Origin: Flavobacteriales bacterium
GTDB taxonomy: Bacteria > Bacteroidota > Bacteroidia > Flavobacteriales_F > PHOS-HE28
Direction of reading: 5' to 3'
Length of the DNA stretch: 64,000 nucleotides
NCBI GenBank assembly: GCA_017987895.1
Contig: JAGNSU010000007.1
Span: 25,237-89,236, forward strand
The notes under the pieces are model-generated. The model did no database searches. It was not told the DNA's origin and saw only the letters and a list, made by a program, of their open reading frames with translations. The position numbers were made by a program, and so were the translations under genes. The stretch's first letter is position 1; each line of letters opens with the position of its first letter. Below are positions 27,477-35,965 of the stretch, in pieces.

Positions 27477-29377
27477 GGCAATTGCTGTGTTCGCGTTGCC
27501 GTGGGCACCGAGCCGCCGATCGTTTGCAGAATGATGTCGCGATCGTTCGCGCTGCCAGCGTACTTCACTGATCCGTCCAAGTTGATATCGGCGCCATGGT
27601 AGACATTGGTCACCGTGTTGGTCGGCGTTCCGCCGCCAACGACTTGAAGTACCACGTCCCGATCATTGGCACTCCCCGCGTACTTCACGGTTCCGTTGAA
27701 GTTGGCATCACCTGGCCAGAGCACCATGGTGCCGTTCACGTTCTTCTGTGCGTTGATCCCGTACGTCGGAGTGCCAGCGTTCGTGAAGTCGATCGTAGTT
27801 GGTGAGGATGAGAGCGCGATCGGCGATGCGGTCATCACACCCAAGTGGTTCCGATGGCGCATGGCGACGAAGTAGCTACCCGCCGGGCAGTCGAAGGATA
27901 CAGGGGATTGCCCGTCCGTATCCACGATGTCGCCATCGCATTGCAACAAGGCGGTCCGACTCGCGATGCGCACAGTTGAATTCCATGAAGCTCGCATCTC
28001 AAGAACGACCCAATCCACAATGGCATCGGGACCCGAGTTGGCCAACACGCTTGCGGTGGTGCTTGTGCCGCCTTGGCCAACATGCACGTAACCCAACCCG
28101 CTGTAGGGCTCCATCATTGGGAGCAGCGCTTGCGTCCGCAGCGCATCGGTCATTTGTATCGGACCCGGTAAGAAGGCGGCGCCCAGCATTGCCCTTACAT
28201 GAATATTCGGCAATGGTTCTCCTCCATTCACCCGCGTGATGCGGTTTTGCGTGACCCCATCGTAGCTCGTGAACTCTCCAGCGATCACGATCTTCCCATC
28301 CGGTTGTATCGCAACGGCACGAACAGCATTGTTCGCACCCGACCCGGGCCCGAAAGAACCATCCAAACCGCCGTCCGCGTTCAATCGTGCGAGGCGACCG
28401 CAAGACGCTCCGTTGAAACTCGTGAAATACCCGCCCACAATGATCTTCTCGTCCGTCTGAAGGGCCATCGTCGTGATCGCACTATTGGATCCTGATCCGA
28501 CGCTGAAAGCAGCGTCAACGTCCCCGAGCAGGTCCACACGGGCGAGCCTACCACAAGGAGCTCCCTGAAAGCTTGAGAAGTATCCGCCGAAGATGGTCTT
28601 TCCATCGGGTTGCAGTAGTGTGGTTGTCACCGTTCCGTTCGCTCCCGCTCCGGACCCGAAGTACGAGTCGAGTTGAGCGTTCGGTGACAACCGTGCGACA
28701 TTGTTGCGCAAGTCATTGTCGTAGTATGAAAAGTTGCCTCCCACCACCATGTAACCATCATAGCGAAGGGAAATGGATCTGACCTGGCCACCAGTGGTGA
28801 GGTTCGCGAACCCATCACCGAGGTCGAAACCTGTATCGACGGATCCATCGGCGTTCAGCTGGACCAAACCACTGCGAGGTAGGCCGTTGAACGTAACGAA
28901 CGAACCACCGACCAGGAGCTTGCCATCGGCCTTTACATGCACTGTTTCCAGATAGGTGATCGTTCCGACTTGCGCAGGTCCGGAGCCCGGGTCGAAGGTG
29001 GTATCCAACGCACCGTTCGGGTGAAGACGTGCGATACAATATCGAAAGACCCCGTTCCAGTTCGCGAAGGAGCCCACGACGATGATCTTCCCGGACGCAT
29101 CAATGGCGACCGAAGCGACCCACCCCGATGTACCCGATCCTGGGTCGAAGCTCTGGTCCAACGACCCATCCGCGTTCAAGCGAGCGATACCGTTGCGCAC
29201 TGTGCCATTGTACATGGTGAAATCCCCTCCGATGAGGATCTTCCCATCGGACTGGAGCGTTACACAACGCACTGTTCCGTTAGCGCCGGACCCTACCACA
29301 AAACCGGCATCCAAACCACCGGGTTGCGCCAGTGCAAGGCTGCAAATGAACGGAAGTAAGACCACCCATGATCTCAT
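27473..29377 (-). CDS. 7-repeat delta-60 propeller protein with QLP-type C-terminal module
   Basis: A 634-residue protein. Signal peptide MRSWVVLLPFICSLALA is followed by QPGGLDAGF, again the second half of a repeat. Exactly seven delta-60 repeats occupy residues about 30-390 (units such as QSDGKILIGGDFTMYNGTV and QPDGKIVIAGEFTSYDGVT), half the number in the three other delta-60 proteins of the window. The last unit stops at ITRVNGG. The shared module follows (RAMLGAAFLPGPIQMTDALR, VDWVVLEMRAS, AMRHRNHLGVMT, GDANFNGTVKYAGSANDRD, DINLDGSVKYAGSANDRD, TQQLP). ATGA overlaps join it to both neighbours. A single seven-bladed propeller is the likely fold. Confidence 0.88.
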   Translation of the reverse strand: MRSWVVLLPFICSLALAQPGGLDAGFVVGSGANGTVRCVTLQSDGKILIGGDFTMYNGTVRNGIARLNADGSLDQSFDPGSGTSGWVASVAIDASGKIIVVGSFANWNGVFRYCIARLHPNGALDTTFDPGSGPAQVGTITYLETVHVKADGKLLVGGSFVTFNGLPRSGLVQLNADGSVDTGFDLGDGFANLTTGGQVRSISLRYDGYMVVGGNFSYYDNDLRNNVARLSPNAQLDSYFGSGAGANGTVTTTLLQPDGKTIFGGYFSSFQGAPCGRLARVDLLGDVDAAFSVGSGSNSAITTMALQTDEKIIVGGYFTSFNGASCGRLARLNADGGLDGSFGPGSGANNAVRAVAIQPDGKIVIAGEFTSYDGVTQNRITRVNGGEPLPNIHVRAMLGAAFLPGPIQMTDALRTQALLPMMEPYSGLGYVHVGQGGTSTTASVLANSGPDAIVDWVVLEMRASWNSTVRIASRTALLQCDGDIVDTDGQSPVSFDCPAGSYFVAMRHRNHLGVMTASPIALSSSPTTIDFTNAGTPTYGINAQKNVNGTMVLWPGDANFNGTVKYAGSANDRDVVLQVVGGGTPTNTVTNVYHGADINLDGSVKYAGSANDRDIILQTIGGSVPTATRTQQLP

Positions 29378-30789
29378 GGCAATTGCTGTGTTCGTGTCGC
29401 CGTAGGCACCGAGCCCCCGATCGTTTGCAGGATGATATCGCGATCGTTCGCGCTACCGGCGTATTTCACCGATCCATCCATGTTGATATCGGCGCCGTGG
29501 TACACATTGCTCACCGTGTTGGTCGGCGTTCCGCCACCAACGACTTGAAGTAGCACGTCCCGATCATTGGCACTGCCGGCGTATTTAACGGTTCCATTGA
29601 AGTTGGCATCACCTGGCCAGAGGCAGTATTTGCCGCTCTTCAATACGCGCGCGTTCGTGCCGTAAACACCCGAACCAGTTCCGTAAAAGTCGATCGAAGT
29701 GCTGCTCGGATCCACCCCCAAGACGCGGGGTGAAGCGGTCATTGTTCCCAGATGGTTGCGGTGGCGAAGCGCGACATGGTAGCTCCCGGCAGGGACCGGG
29801 AAGTTGAGGTAGGGATCACCATCGGTATCCATCACATCCCCATCGCGCTGTAACAAGGCCGCTTTCGAATGGACCGTGACCGCAGGAGTGGTGGCATTGC
29901 GGAGTTCCACCACCACCCAATCCACAATGGCGTTGTTGCCGGTGGTGGCGAGCATGGAGGGGGTGACGGTGAGGTTCGCCGGGTTGCCCGTGTAACTGTA
30001 ACCCAGGGCCGTATAGGGCTCGCTGGCCGGAAGCAGGGTAGCGGTGCGCAGTGCATCGCTCATCAATGCCCCACTGGTGTATGCCCCGGACAGCACGGCT
30101 TGAAGGGAGAAGTTCACTCCGCAATCGCCCGGGGTGACCGCAGGCGCACTTAAGGGAACCAGTCCGGTGGTGCTCAGCGCCCAGCACTGGAGCGAACCGC
30201 TACAGTTGTAACCCGGATAAGTGGAAGGTGTGGCATCGATACCGAAGGTGTGCGTACCCGCTGGCAACGCGATGTTGTATCGCCACACGCTGGCGGACTC
30301 CTGTGTGAAGGCGCTGGCCACGGTGCCGGTAGAGGTGTTCACCGTGTAACTGTGGCTGCCCACGCTTCCGCACGCCATGTTCGCGTTCGTCCACCGAAGC
30401 GTTCGTAGGCCGGTGTTGCAATCCAGCGTCAGGGAATACTGTAGATCCATCTGCGGTCGCTGCAGAAAGCCCGTCCATGCACCGATCGCCTGGCATCCGT
30501 TCAGGTCCGCAGCGGTCACGTTGATGCTGGTGATCGCGGTGCTGGTCGTCCAAGGAACGTGGTAGGTGTACCCAGTGGGGCTGGTACCACCGGTCTGGTA
30601 TTCGATGCCATCCACGAAAATGGCCGCCCAATAGCTCGTCATGGGCGGGCCACCCGTAAAAGTGACGGTGACATCGAAACCGGAACAGCTGATCGCACCG
30701 ATGTCCACAACGCTCGGAACGATGCATTGCGCGCAAGCGGACGACGCGATGGATACTGCCAGGGCGAAATGCGTGATACGGTGCTTCAT
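29374..30789 (-). CDS. secreted protein with Cys-rich N-terminal region and QLP module
   Basis: A 471-residue protein. Signal peptide MKHRITHFALAVSIASSACA then QC. The N-terminal half (to about residue 225) has several cysteines and phrases like the SprB-type repeats of its sister genes (FTGGPPMTSYWA, VTAADLNGCQAIG). The shared module follows (VLSGAYTSGALMSDALRT, SEPYTALGYSYTG, VDWVVVELRNA, ALRHRNHLGTMT, GDANFNGTVKYAGSANDRD, DINMDGSVKYAGSANDRD, TQQLP). ATG 30789 is preferred to an in-frame GTG at 30804 because it gives a standard signal peptide. The 100-bp gap to the upstream gene is the only non-overlapping boundary in the array. Confidence 0.84.
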   Translation of the reverse strand: MKHRITHFALAVSIASSACAQCIVPSVVDIGAISCSGFDVTVTFTGGPPMTSYWAAIFVDGIEYQTGGTSPTGYTYHVPWTTSTAITSINVTAADLNGCQAIGAWTGFLQRPQMDLQYSLTLDCNTGLRTLRWTNANMACGSVGSHSYTVNTSTGTVASAFTQESASVWRYNIALPAGTHTFGIDATPSTYPGYNCSGSLQCWALSTTGLVPLSAPAVTPGDCGVNFSLQAVLSGAYTSGALMSDALRTATLLPASEPYTALGYSYTGNPANLTVTPSMLATTGNNAIVDWVVVELRNATTPAVTVHSKAALLQRDGDVMDTDGDPYLNFPVPAGSYHVALRHRNHLGTMTASPRVLGVDPSSTSIDFYGTGSGVYGTNARVLKSGKYCLWPGDANFNGTVKYAGSANDRDVLLQVVGGGTPTNTVSNVYHGADINMDGSVKYAGSANDRDIILQTIGGSVPTATRTQQLP

Positions 30790-30889
30790 GGCGGAGGAGT
30801 TCACAAGAGACTAAGTGTGGTCATGAACAGACGGATGGTTCTGAAACAGTTGTCTTGCTCTATCTCTTCGTCCCGGCCAACGCTGTTCA

Positions 30890-33865
30890 TCACGGCAGTT
30901 GCTGTGTTCGTGTGGCTGTAGGCACCGTGCCCCCGATCGTTTGCAGAATGATATCACGGTCGTTCGAAGAGCCCGCGTACTTCACCGATCCATCCAAATT
31001 GATATCGGCGCCGCTGTAGATATTGCTCACCACGTTCGTCGGCGTGCCACCGCCCACCACTTGCAGCACCACATCGCGATCGTTCGCGCTGCCGGCGTAT
31101 TTCACGATGCGGTTGAAGTTGGCATCACCTGGCCAGAGCACCATGGTGCCGTTCACGGTGTTGCGCGCATTGGTGCCGTAGGTAGCCGTGCCGCTGAGGG
31201 TGAAGTCCACCGCGGTGCTGTTGGGGCCAAGTGCGACCTGCGTAAGACGCATCGCGCCCAGATGGTTTCGGTGGCGCACGGCCACGTAGTAGTTGGCCGC
31301 CGGAAGGTTGAAGGATACCGGTGAAAAACCGTCGGTGCCCACCACATCGCCATCCCTCTGTACCAGTGCACTGCGGCTCGCGACGACCACGGAGGGGTCG
31401 GGGTTCTTGCGCAACTCGACCACTACCCAATCCACGATCGCGTTCGCTCCGGTGACCGCGACAACGCTTGGCGCGACCGTCTCCCCGCCGCCGCCGCCGG
31501 TATGCGTATAGCCTAAGGCGGTGTATGGTTCGGTGGACGGGATGAGCGATGCGATGCGGAGCGCATCGCTCATTTGCTGCGTACCGCTGTTGAAAGGGCC
31601 ACCGAGGAACATCTTCGGTGCGACGAGGATCGGTGTATCGCCTGTGTAGACCCGCGCGATGCGATTGCGGCCTGTACCGCTGATCCCGGTAAAGAGCCCG
31701 CCGACCACAAGTTTCTCATCGGGTTGGAACGCCGAGCAATAGGCAGGACCCAACCCGCTGGTGCTGCAGGTGAAGGTCTGGTCATAGGTACCGTCGGGCC
31801 ACAAGCGGCTGTGGCTGGCGCTCTGCCGGATCACCACCTTGCCATTTCCTTGCAACAGCATCTCGTTCACGTTGTTTATGTTGGGCACGGTGACGAACGA
31901 GGGATCCAGGGATCCATCCGCCATCAAGCGGGCCACCTTTGCCCGCGATGCACCGGACACCTGTGAGAACAAGCCACCGATCAACACCCGGCCATCGGGC
32001 TGCACCAGCACATCGTTCACTTGTGCGTTAGGTCCCACGCCTGGATCGAAGGAGGTGTCGATGGCACCCGTGGCCTGAAGCCGCACCACCCGGTTGCGCG
32101 CTGCACCCGCGAACGCGGTGAACATGCCACCTACGAGCACCTTGCCATCCGCCTGTAGGGCGAGGTCCCGCGCATCGTTGGGCACATCACCTGGTTGGAA
32201 CGATCCATCGATCGCGCCGTTGGCCTGCAACCGCACCAGGTTATCGCAGGGTGTGCCATTGTATAGGCTGAAGTTGCCCAACACCAGCACCTTGCCATCG
32301 GTCTGCAACACCATCGATGCCACCGGACCATTGAAACCGCTGCCGACGATGAAGGACCCATCGTACTGCCCAGTACCCAGCAACCGGATGATGCGTTGGG
32401 AACTCGCTCCATTGAAAAGCAAAAAGGTGCCCCCCATGAGGACCGCACCATCGGGTTGTACGATGATCTCGCTCACCCCCCCGCCGGTGGGGCCGGTGCC
32501 GTTGCCGAAGCTGCCGAAGCTGGGATCGAAGTTGCCCGTGCTCGTGAGTCGCGCGACGTTCTGCCTGGCCACGCCATCCACCCGCGTGAAGATGCCTGCG
32601 ATGATCACCCCTCCATCCGGCTGAACGGCGAGCGCGCTCACACCAGGGTACATTGGGCCATTGATCCCATTGCTCCCAATGAAGGTGGGGTCCAACGCGC
32701 CGGCCGCGGTGAGTTGGAACAAATTGTCGCGACCGGCGGCGGGCAGATCGGCTCCAACGATCACACGGCCATCACTCCGCAAAGCCATGCATAGGGTCGC
32801 ATCCGGAAGGGTGAGACCCGCGGCGAAGCCTGCATCCAGGGCACCGGTCGCGCTGAGGCGTGCGATATGGGTGCGCGCGCCACCGTTGTAGGTGTAGAAC
32901 CAGCCGCCCGCAAGGATCTTCCCGTCCGGCTGCTCGATCAAACGGTCCACATGCCCGTCGAAGCCACTGGCCGTATTCAGGCTGTTGTCCTGCGAGCCGG
33001 TCAGATCCAACTTGATCAGGTTACGTGCCAGCGCCATATCGTAGCTCAAGAACCATCCCCCCACCAGGATCCGGTTCGTACCCGATGCGGCGATGCAATT
33101 CACCTGCCCACTGAACCCAGCGCCCTGCACGCTGAAAGAGGCGTCCACGCTGCCATCGCTGTTCAGCATTGCCAGGTTCGGGCTGGCGTGGCCGTTGAAA
33201 TCGGAGAACAAGCCGCCCACCATCACCTTTCCACTTGGGAGCAAAGCAATGGCTTCAACGCTGGGGTTCCCGAACCCGGTGGCACCCAGGCCCACCCCGA
33301 AAGAGGGGTCCAGTGTGCCGTTGGAGAACAACCGCGCTACTCCGTTACACACCGAACCATTGTAGCTGGTGAATCTCCCCGCGCACAGTATCCGGCCGTC
33401 CGGTTGGAGGACTATGGTATGGACCGCATCATCGAAGCCGGTGCCCACAGTAAATGTCGCATCGAGCGCACCGTTGCTCAGCACACGGGCGATATGCGCC
33501 CTGGGGCTTCCGGCCATCTCGAGGAAATACCCACCCAAGAGCACTTTCCCATCGGGCTGCAAAGCAATGGCGTCCACTGAGCCGCCGCCTACGGTAATAG
33601 CCGTGAACGTGGGATCCAGCGTGCCATCGCTTTGAAGCCGCGTGAAGAAGTAACGCGCGCTGGCATCGTACCATCCGAAAAAACCCGAGATCAACACCTT
33701 GCCATCCGGTTGCACCGCGCACGCCCGCACCAATTCGTTCGGGCCATCGCCCCGGCCATTGCCCTGATCCTGCGCACCGAAAGCGAGGTCCACGCTCCCT
33801 GGGGATTGGGCACGAGCTGCCAAGTGCAAGAAGATGACGCTGGCGGCGGCTGCGGAGAACCTCAT
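30890..33865 (-). CDS. 14-repeat delta-60 propeller protein with QLP-type C-terminal module
   Basis: A 991-residue protein and first gene of the array. Signal peptide MRFSAAAASVIFLHLAARA, then QSPGSVDLAF as the opening half-repeat. I count 14 delta-60 repeats (residues about 40-745), some degenerate (GTNRILVGG as the fifth core, GNGKVVIRQ as the thirteenth). The last ends at IARVYTG. The shared module follows (FLGGPFNSGTQQMSDALR, TEPYTALGYTHTGGGGGET, VDWVVVELRKN, AVRHRNHLGAMR, GDANFNRIVKYAGSANDRD, DINLDGSVKYAGSSNDRD, TQQLP). Its stop sits in GTGA, a trace of the junction seen between the other array genes. It is divergent from the response regulator at 34026, so the array promoter should lie in 33866-34025. 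Confidence 0.88.
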   Translation of the reverse strand: MRFSAAAASVIFLHLAARAQSPGSVDLAFGAQDQGNGRGDGPNELVRACAVQPDGKVLISGFFGWYDASARYFFTRLQSDGTLDPTFTAITVGGGSVDAIALQPDGKVLLGGYFLEMAGSPRAHIARVLSNGALDATFTVGTGFDDAVHTIVLQPDGRILCAGRFTSYNGSVCNGVARLFSNGTLDPSFGVGLGATGFGNPSVEAIALLPSGKVMVGGLFSDFNGHASPNLAMLNSDGSVDASFSVQGAGFSGQVNCIAASGTNRILVGGWFLSYDMALARNLIKLDLTGSQDNSLNTASGFDGHVDRLIEQPDGKILAGGWFYTYNGGARTHIARLSATGALDAGFAAGLTLPDATLCMALRSDGRVIVGADLPAAGRDNLFQLTAAGALDPTFIGSNGINGPMYPGVSALAVQPDGGVIIAGIFTRVDGVARQNVARLTSTGNFDPSFGSFGNGTGPTGGGVSEIIVQPDGAVLMGGTFLLFNGASSQRIIRLLGTGQYDGSFIVGSGFNGPVASMVLQTDGKVLVLGNFSLYNGTPCDNLVRLQANGAIDGSFQPGDVPNDARDLALQADGKVLVGGMFTAFAGAARNRVVRLQATGAIDTSFDPGVGPNAQVNDVLVQPDGRVLIGGLFSQVSGASRAKVARLMADGSLDPSFVTVPNINNVNEMLLQGNGKVVIRQSASHSRLWPDGTYDQTFTCSTSGLGPAYCSAFQPDEKLVVGGLFTGISGTGRNRIARVYTGDTPILVAPKMFLGGPFNSGTQQMSDALRIASLIPSTEPYTALGYTHTGGGGGETVAPSVVAVTGANAIVDWVVVELRKNPDPSVVVASRSALVQRDGDVVGTDGFSPVSFNLPAANYYVAVRHRNHLGAMRLTQVALGPNSTAVDFTLSGTATYGTNARNTVNGTMVLWPGDANFNRIVKYAGSANDRDVVLQVVGGGTPTNVVSNIYSGADINLDGSVKYAGSSNDRDIILQTIGGTVPTATRTQQLP

Positions 33866-34025
33866 GGGTGATCGGGCAGTTGTGAGAGCAAACTACAAGA
33901 CCTAGACGTGTCAGGGCAAAAGGGCTGCCTACCCGTTCTAAGCCGCCGAGCGCATGCGATCCGCATCTTTGCGTCCCTGTTGCCCTTTCGCGCAGTGCGA
34001 TAGTGGGCCAATGACCCGCACTACC

Positions 34026-35201
34026 ATGGCCAAGATCCTCGTGATCGACGATGAGAAAGCGATCCGCTACGCGCTGAAGGAGATCCTGGAGCACGAAAAG
34101 CACAGTGTGGACGAGGCCGAGGACGGTGCCACGGGCCTGGACAAGGCCAGGAAGGGCAAGTTCGACCTCGTGCTCTGCGACATCAAGATGCCCAAGATGG
34201 ACGGATTGGAAGTGCTGGAGAAGCTCCAGGCGCATGACCCCGATCTTCCCGTGGTGATGATCAGCGGGCACGGCACCATCGATACCGCCGTGGACGCCCT
34301 GAAGAAGGGGGCCTTCGACTTCATCCAAAAACCACCCGACATTAACCGCATCCTTGTGAGCGTGCGCAATGCCCTGGACCGCAGCGACTTAGTGCAGGAG
34401 ACCAAAGTGCTGCGGCAGAAAGTGCAGAAAGGGAGGACAGGCGGGGTACGTATGGTGGGCACGAGCAAGGCCCTCTCCGCCATTCAGGATATGATCGACA
34501 AAGTGGCGCCCAGTGATGCCCGGGTGCTGATCACCGGAGGGAATGGTGCTGGTAAGGAGGGTGTGGCCAGGCTGCTGCATGAGAAAAGCCAGCGCGCCCA
34601 AGGCCCTTTCGTAGAGGTGAACTGCGCAGCGATCCCCGGGGAACTGATCGAGAGCGAACTCTTCGGCCATGTGAAGGGGAGCTTCACCAGCGCCATCAAG
34701 GACCGCAAAGGCAAATTCGAGCTGGCCGACGGTGGAACCTTGTTCCTCGACGAGATCGGGGACATGAGCCTGGCGGCCCAGGCCAAAGTGCTTCGCGCGC
34801 TCCAGGAGAGCCGCATCACCCCGGTGGGGGGCGATAAGGACGTGAAAGTGGATGTCCGTGTAGTGGCCGCCACCAACAAGGACCTGAAGAAGGAGATCGC
34901 CGAGGGCCGCTTCCGCGAGGACCTCTACCACCGCCTGGGCGTGATCCCGATCCATGTCCCGCCTTTGGCAGAACGTGCGGAGGACATTCCCCTACTGGCC
35001 GCGCACTTCATCGAGCTGGTATGCACCGAACAGGGCATCGCGCCCAAGAACATCACGGACAAAGCCGTGAAAGAGCTTCAAAAGCTCCCCTGGACAGGCA
35101 ACGTCCGCGAACTGCGGAACGTGATCGAGCGTCTCGTCATCCTCAGCGGCAAGGAGATAGGCGACGCCGAGGTGAAGGCCTACGCCGCACCCCGGGTCTG
35201 A
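34026..35201 (+). CDS. sigma-54-type AAA+ response regulator without DNA-binding domain
   Basis: A 391-residue protein of NtrC/AtoC layout. The N-terminal receiver domain (1-120) has the acidic pair Asp8/Asp9, phospho-acceptor Asp52 (LCDIKMPKMDG) and the conserved Lys in FIQKPPD. The AAA+ domain has Walker A GGNGAGKE, Walker B GGTLFLDEIGD and arginine-finger region RFREDLYHRLGV. The sigma-54 contact loop GAFTGA reads GSFTSA. No C-terminal Fis/HTH domain follows: the protein ends GKEIGDAEVKAYAAPRV. From memory, flavobacterial homologues of similar length share both traits, so this is a lineage form rather than a truncation. ATG 34026 (MAKILVIDDE) fits the receiver fold; an open frame extends to 33954. 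No histidine kinase gene is adjacent. Confidence 0.88.
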   Translation: MAKILVIDDEKAIRYALKEILEHEKHSVDEAEDGATGLDKARKGKFDLVLCDIKMPKMDGLEVLEKLQAHDPDLPVVMISGHGTIDTAVDALKKGAFDFIQKPPDINRILVSVRNALDRSDLVQETKVLRQKVQKGRTGGVRMVGTSKALSAIQDMIDKVAPSDARVLITGGNGAGKEGVARLLHEKSQRAQGPFVEVNCAAIPGELIESELFGHVKGSFTSAIKDRKGKFELADGGTLFLDEIGDMSLAAQAKVLRALQESRITPVGGDKDVKVDVRVVAATNKDLKKEIAEGRFREDLYHRLGVIPIHVPPLAERAEDIPLLAAHFIELVCTEQGIAPKNITDKAVKELQKLPWTGNVRELRNVIERLVILSGKEIGDAEVKAYAAPRV

Positions 35202-35390
35202 CGCTCCGGCCGCACGACGCCGTTCATAGCCGGTCCATCACTATTCGCCGGTGGAGAACTATTGTTCGTAGAGCGGCCATAGACCAGAGCGCGATGAATA
35301 ACGTTGCACAAGGCAACCCCGGAACGGGTCCGGCGTCTTGCTTAGTGAACCTGACTGGAAGAACCCGCCCGGAACATAAACCCCTCCGCA

Positions 35391-35840
35391 ATGGAACCCA
35401 TAACCGACCTATTGCTTCGGCTGCATGAGAGCATCAGTACCTCTATGGGAGGTACGCTCTATTATGTCCTTGTTTTCTTCGGCATCATCGCCCTGGTAGG
35501 ACAATGGCGCCTGTACGAAAAAGCCGGACTTCCCGGATACGCGGCTATTGTCCCCATCTGGAACTTCATCGTGTTCCTGAAACTTGTGGGCCGCCCGGCC
35601 AGCCACCTTTGGCTTTTCCTTGTTCCCGGCCTGAACATCTATATGTTCATCAAGGTGTGGATCGAGACGGCCCAGAGCTTCGGTAAGACCACCATGCTCG
35701 ATTATGTGCTGGTCGTGTTGCTGAACGGTCTGTACATCCTGAACCTGGGCCTCAGCTACGAAAGCCGCTATATGGGTCCGGTGTATGGTCGTCCCGACCC
35801 TACCACCCACCCCATGGGGCCACGGCCTAGCCTCGCCTAA
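35391..35840 (+). CDS. DUF5684-like small membrane protein
   Basis: A 149-residue protein with about three hydrophobic segments (YYVLVFFGIIALVGQW, LWLFLVPGLNIYMFIKVW, MLDYVLVVLLNGLYILNLGL). The pattern W-x-L/I-Y-E-K-A-G-x-P-G-x-A-A-I-x-P-I-x-N, with FLKLVGRP and AQSFGKTT later, matches DUF5684, a domain also found in front of signal peptidase I in Bacteroidota. Only the membrane domain is present here; there is no catalytic Ser/Lys part. Function is unknown. The 189-bp gap before it (35202-35390) contains nothing I can identify. Confidence 0.7.
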   Translation: MEPITDLLLRLHESISTSMGGTLYYVLVFFGIIALVGQWRLYEKAGLPGYAAIVPIWNFIVFLKLVGRPASHLWLFLVPGLNIYMFIKVWIETAQSFGKTTMLDYVLVVLLNGLYILNLGLSYESRYMGPVYGRPDPTTHPMGPRPSLA

Positions 35841-35965
35841 GGGCGCGGCGCAAGGCGCGGAACAGGCTCGGCGACCTTGTTACGGACGTGGCGGACAGCC
35901 GCCTGCACGATGTCATTTCCCATCGATCGCGGCGATCGGATGGGTCCCATGTACCTATAGAGGCC

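Larger units (their letters stand above)
21659..33865 (-). other. tandem array of six secreted-protein genes sharing a C-terminal module
   Basis: Six minus-strand genes follow each other here. The last five are joined by four 4-bp ATGA overlaps (29374-29377, 27473-27476, 26052-26055, 24634-24637). The first gene (33865-30890) is separated from the second by about 100 bp. Every gene ends with a module of about 240 residues finishing in QLP. Two traces of the junction remain: GTGA at the 30890 stop, and ATGA at the 21659 stop followed at once by another TGA. DNA is nearly identical around the junctions: 24665-24714 and 29405-29454 are the same over 50 bp. The array looks like repeated duplication of one unit (signal peptide, variable cargo, fixed module), kept similar by recombination. 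Confidence 0.85.

Noticed and set aside
21659..30789. Gene chain as an integron cassette array
   Set aside because: No integrase gene, no attC-like folded sites; junctions are ATGA overlaps inside coding sequence.
21659..33865. Regularly spaced DNA repeats as a possible CRISPR array
   Set aside because: The periodicity comes from coding delta-60 repeats of about 50-60 residues and from the duplicated gene ends; there are no short identical repeats with unique spacers and no cas genes.
35202..35390. Possible small RNA or tRNA gene in the 189-bp gap
   Set aside because: No cloverleaf, no conserved T-arm sequence and no clear hairpin-plus-T-run was found.
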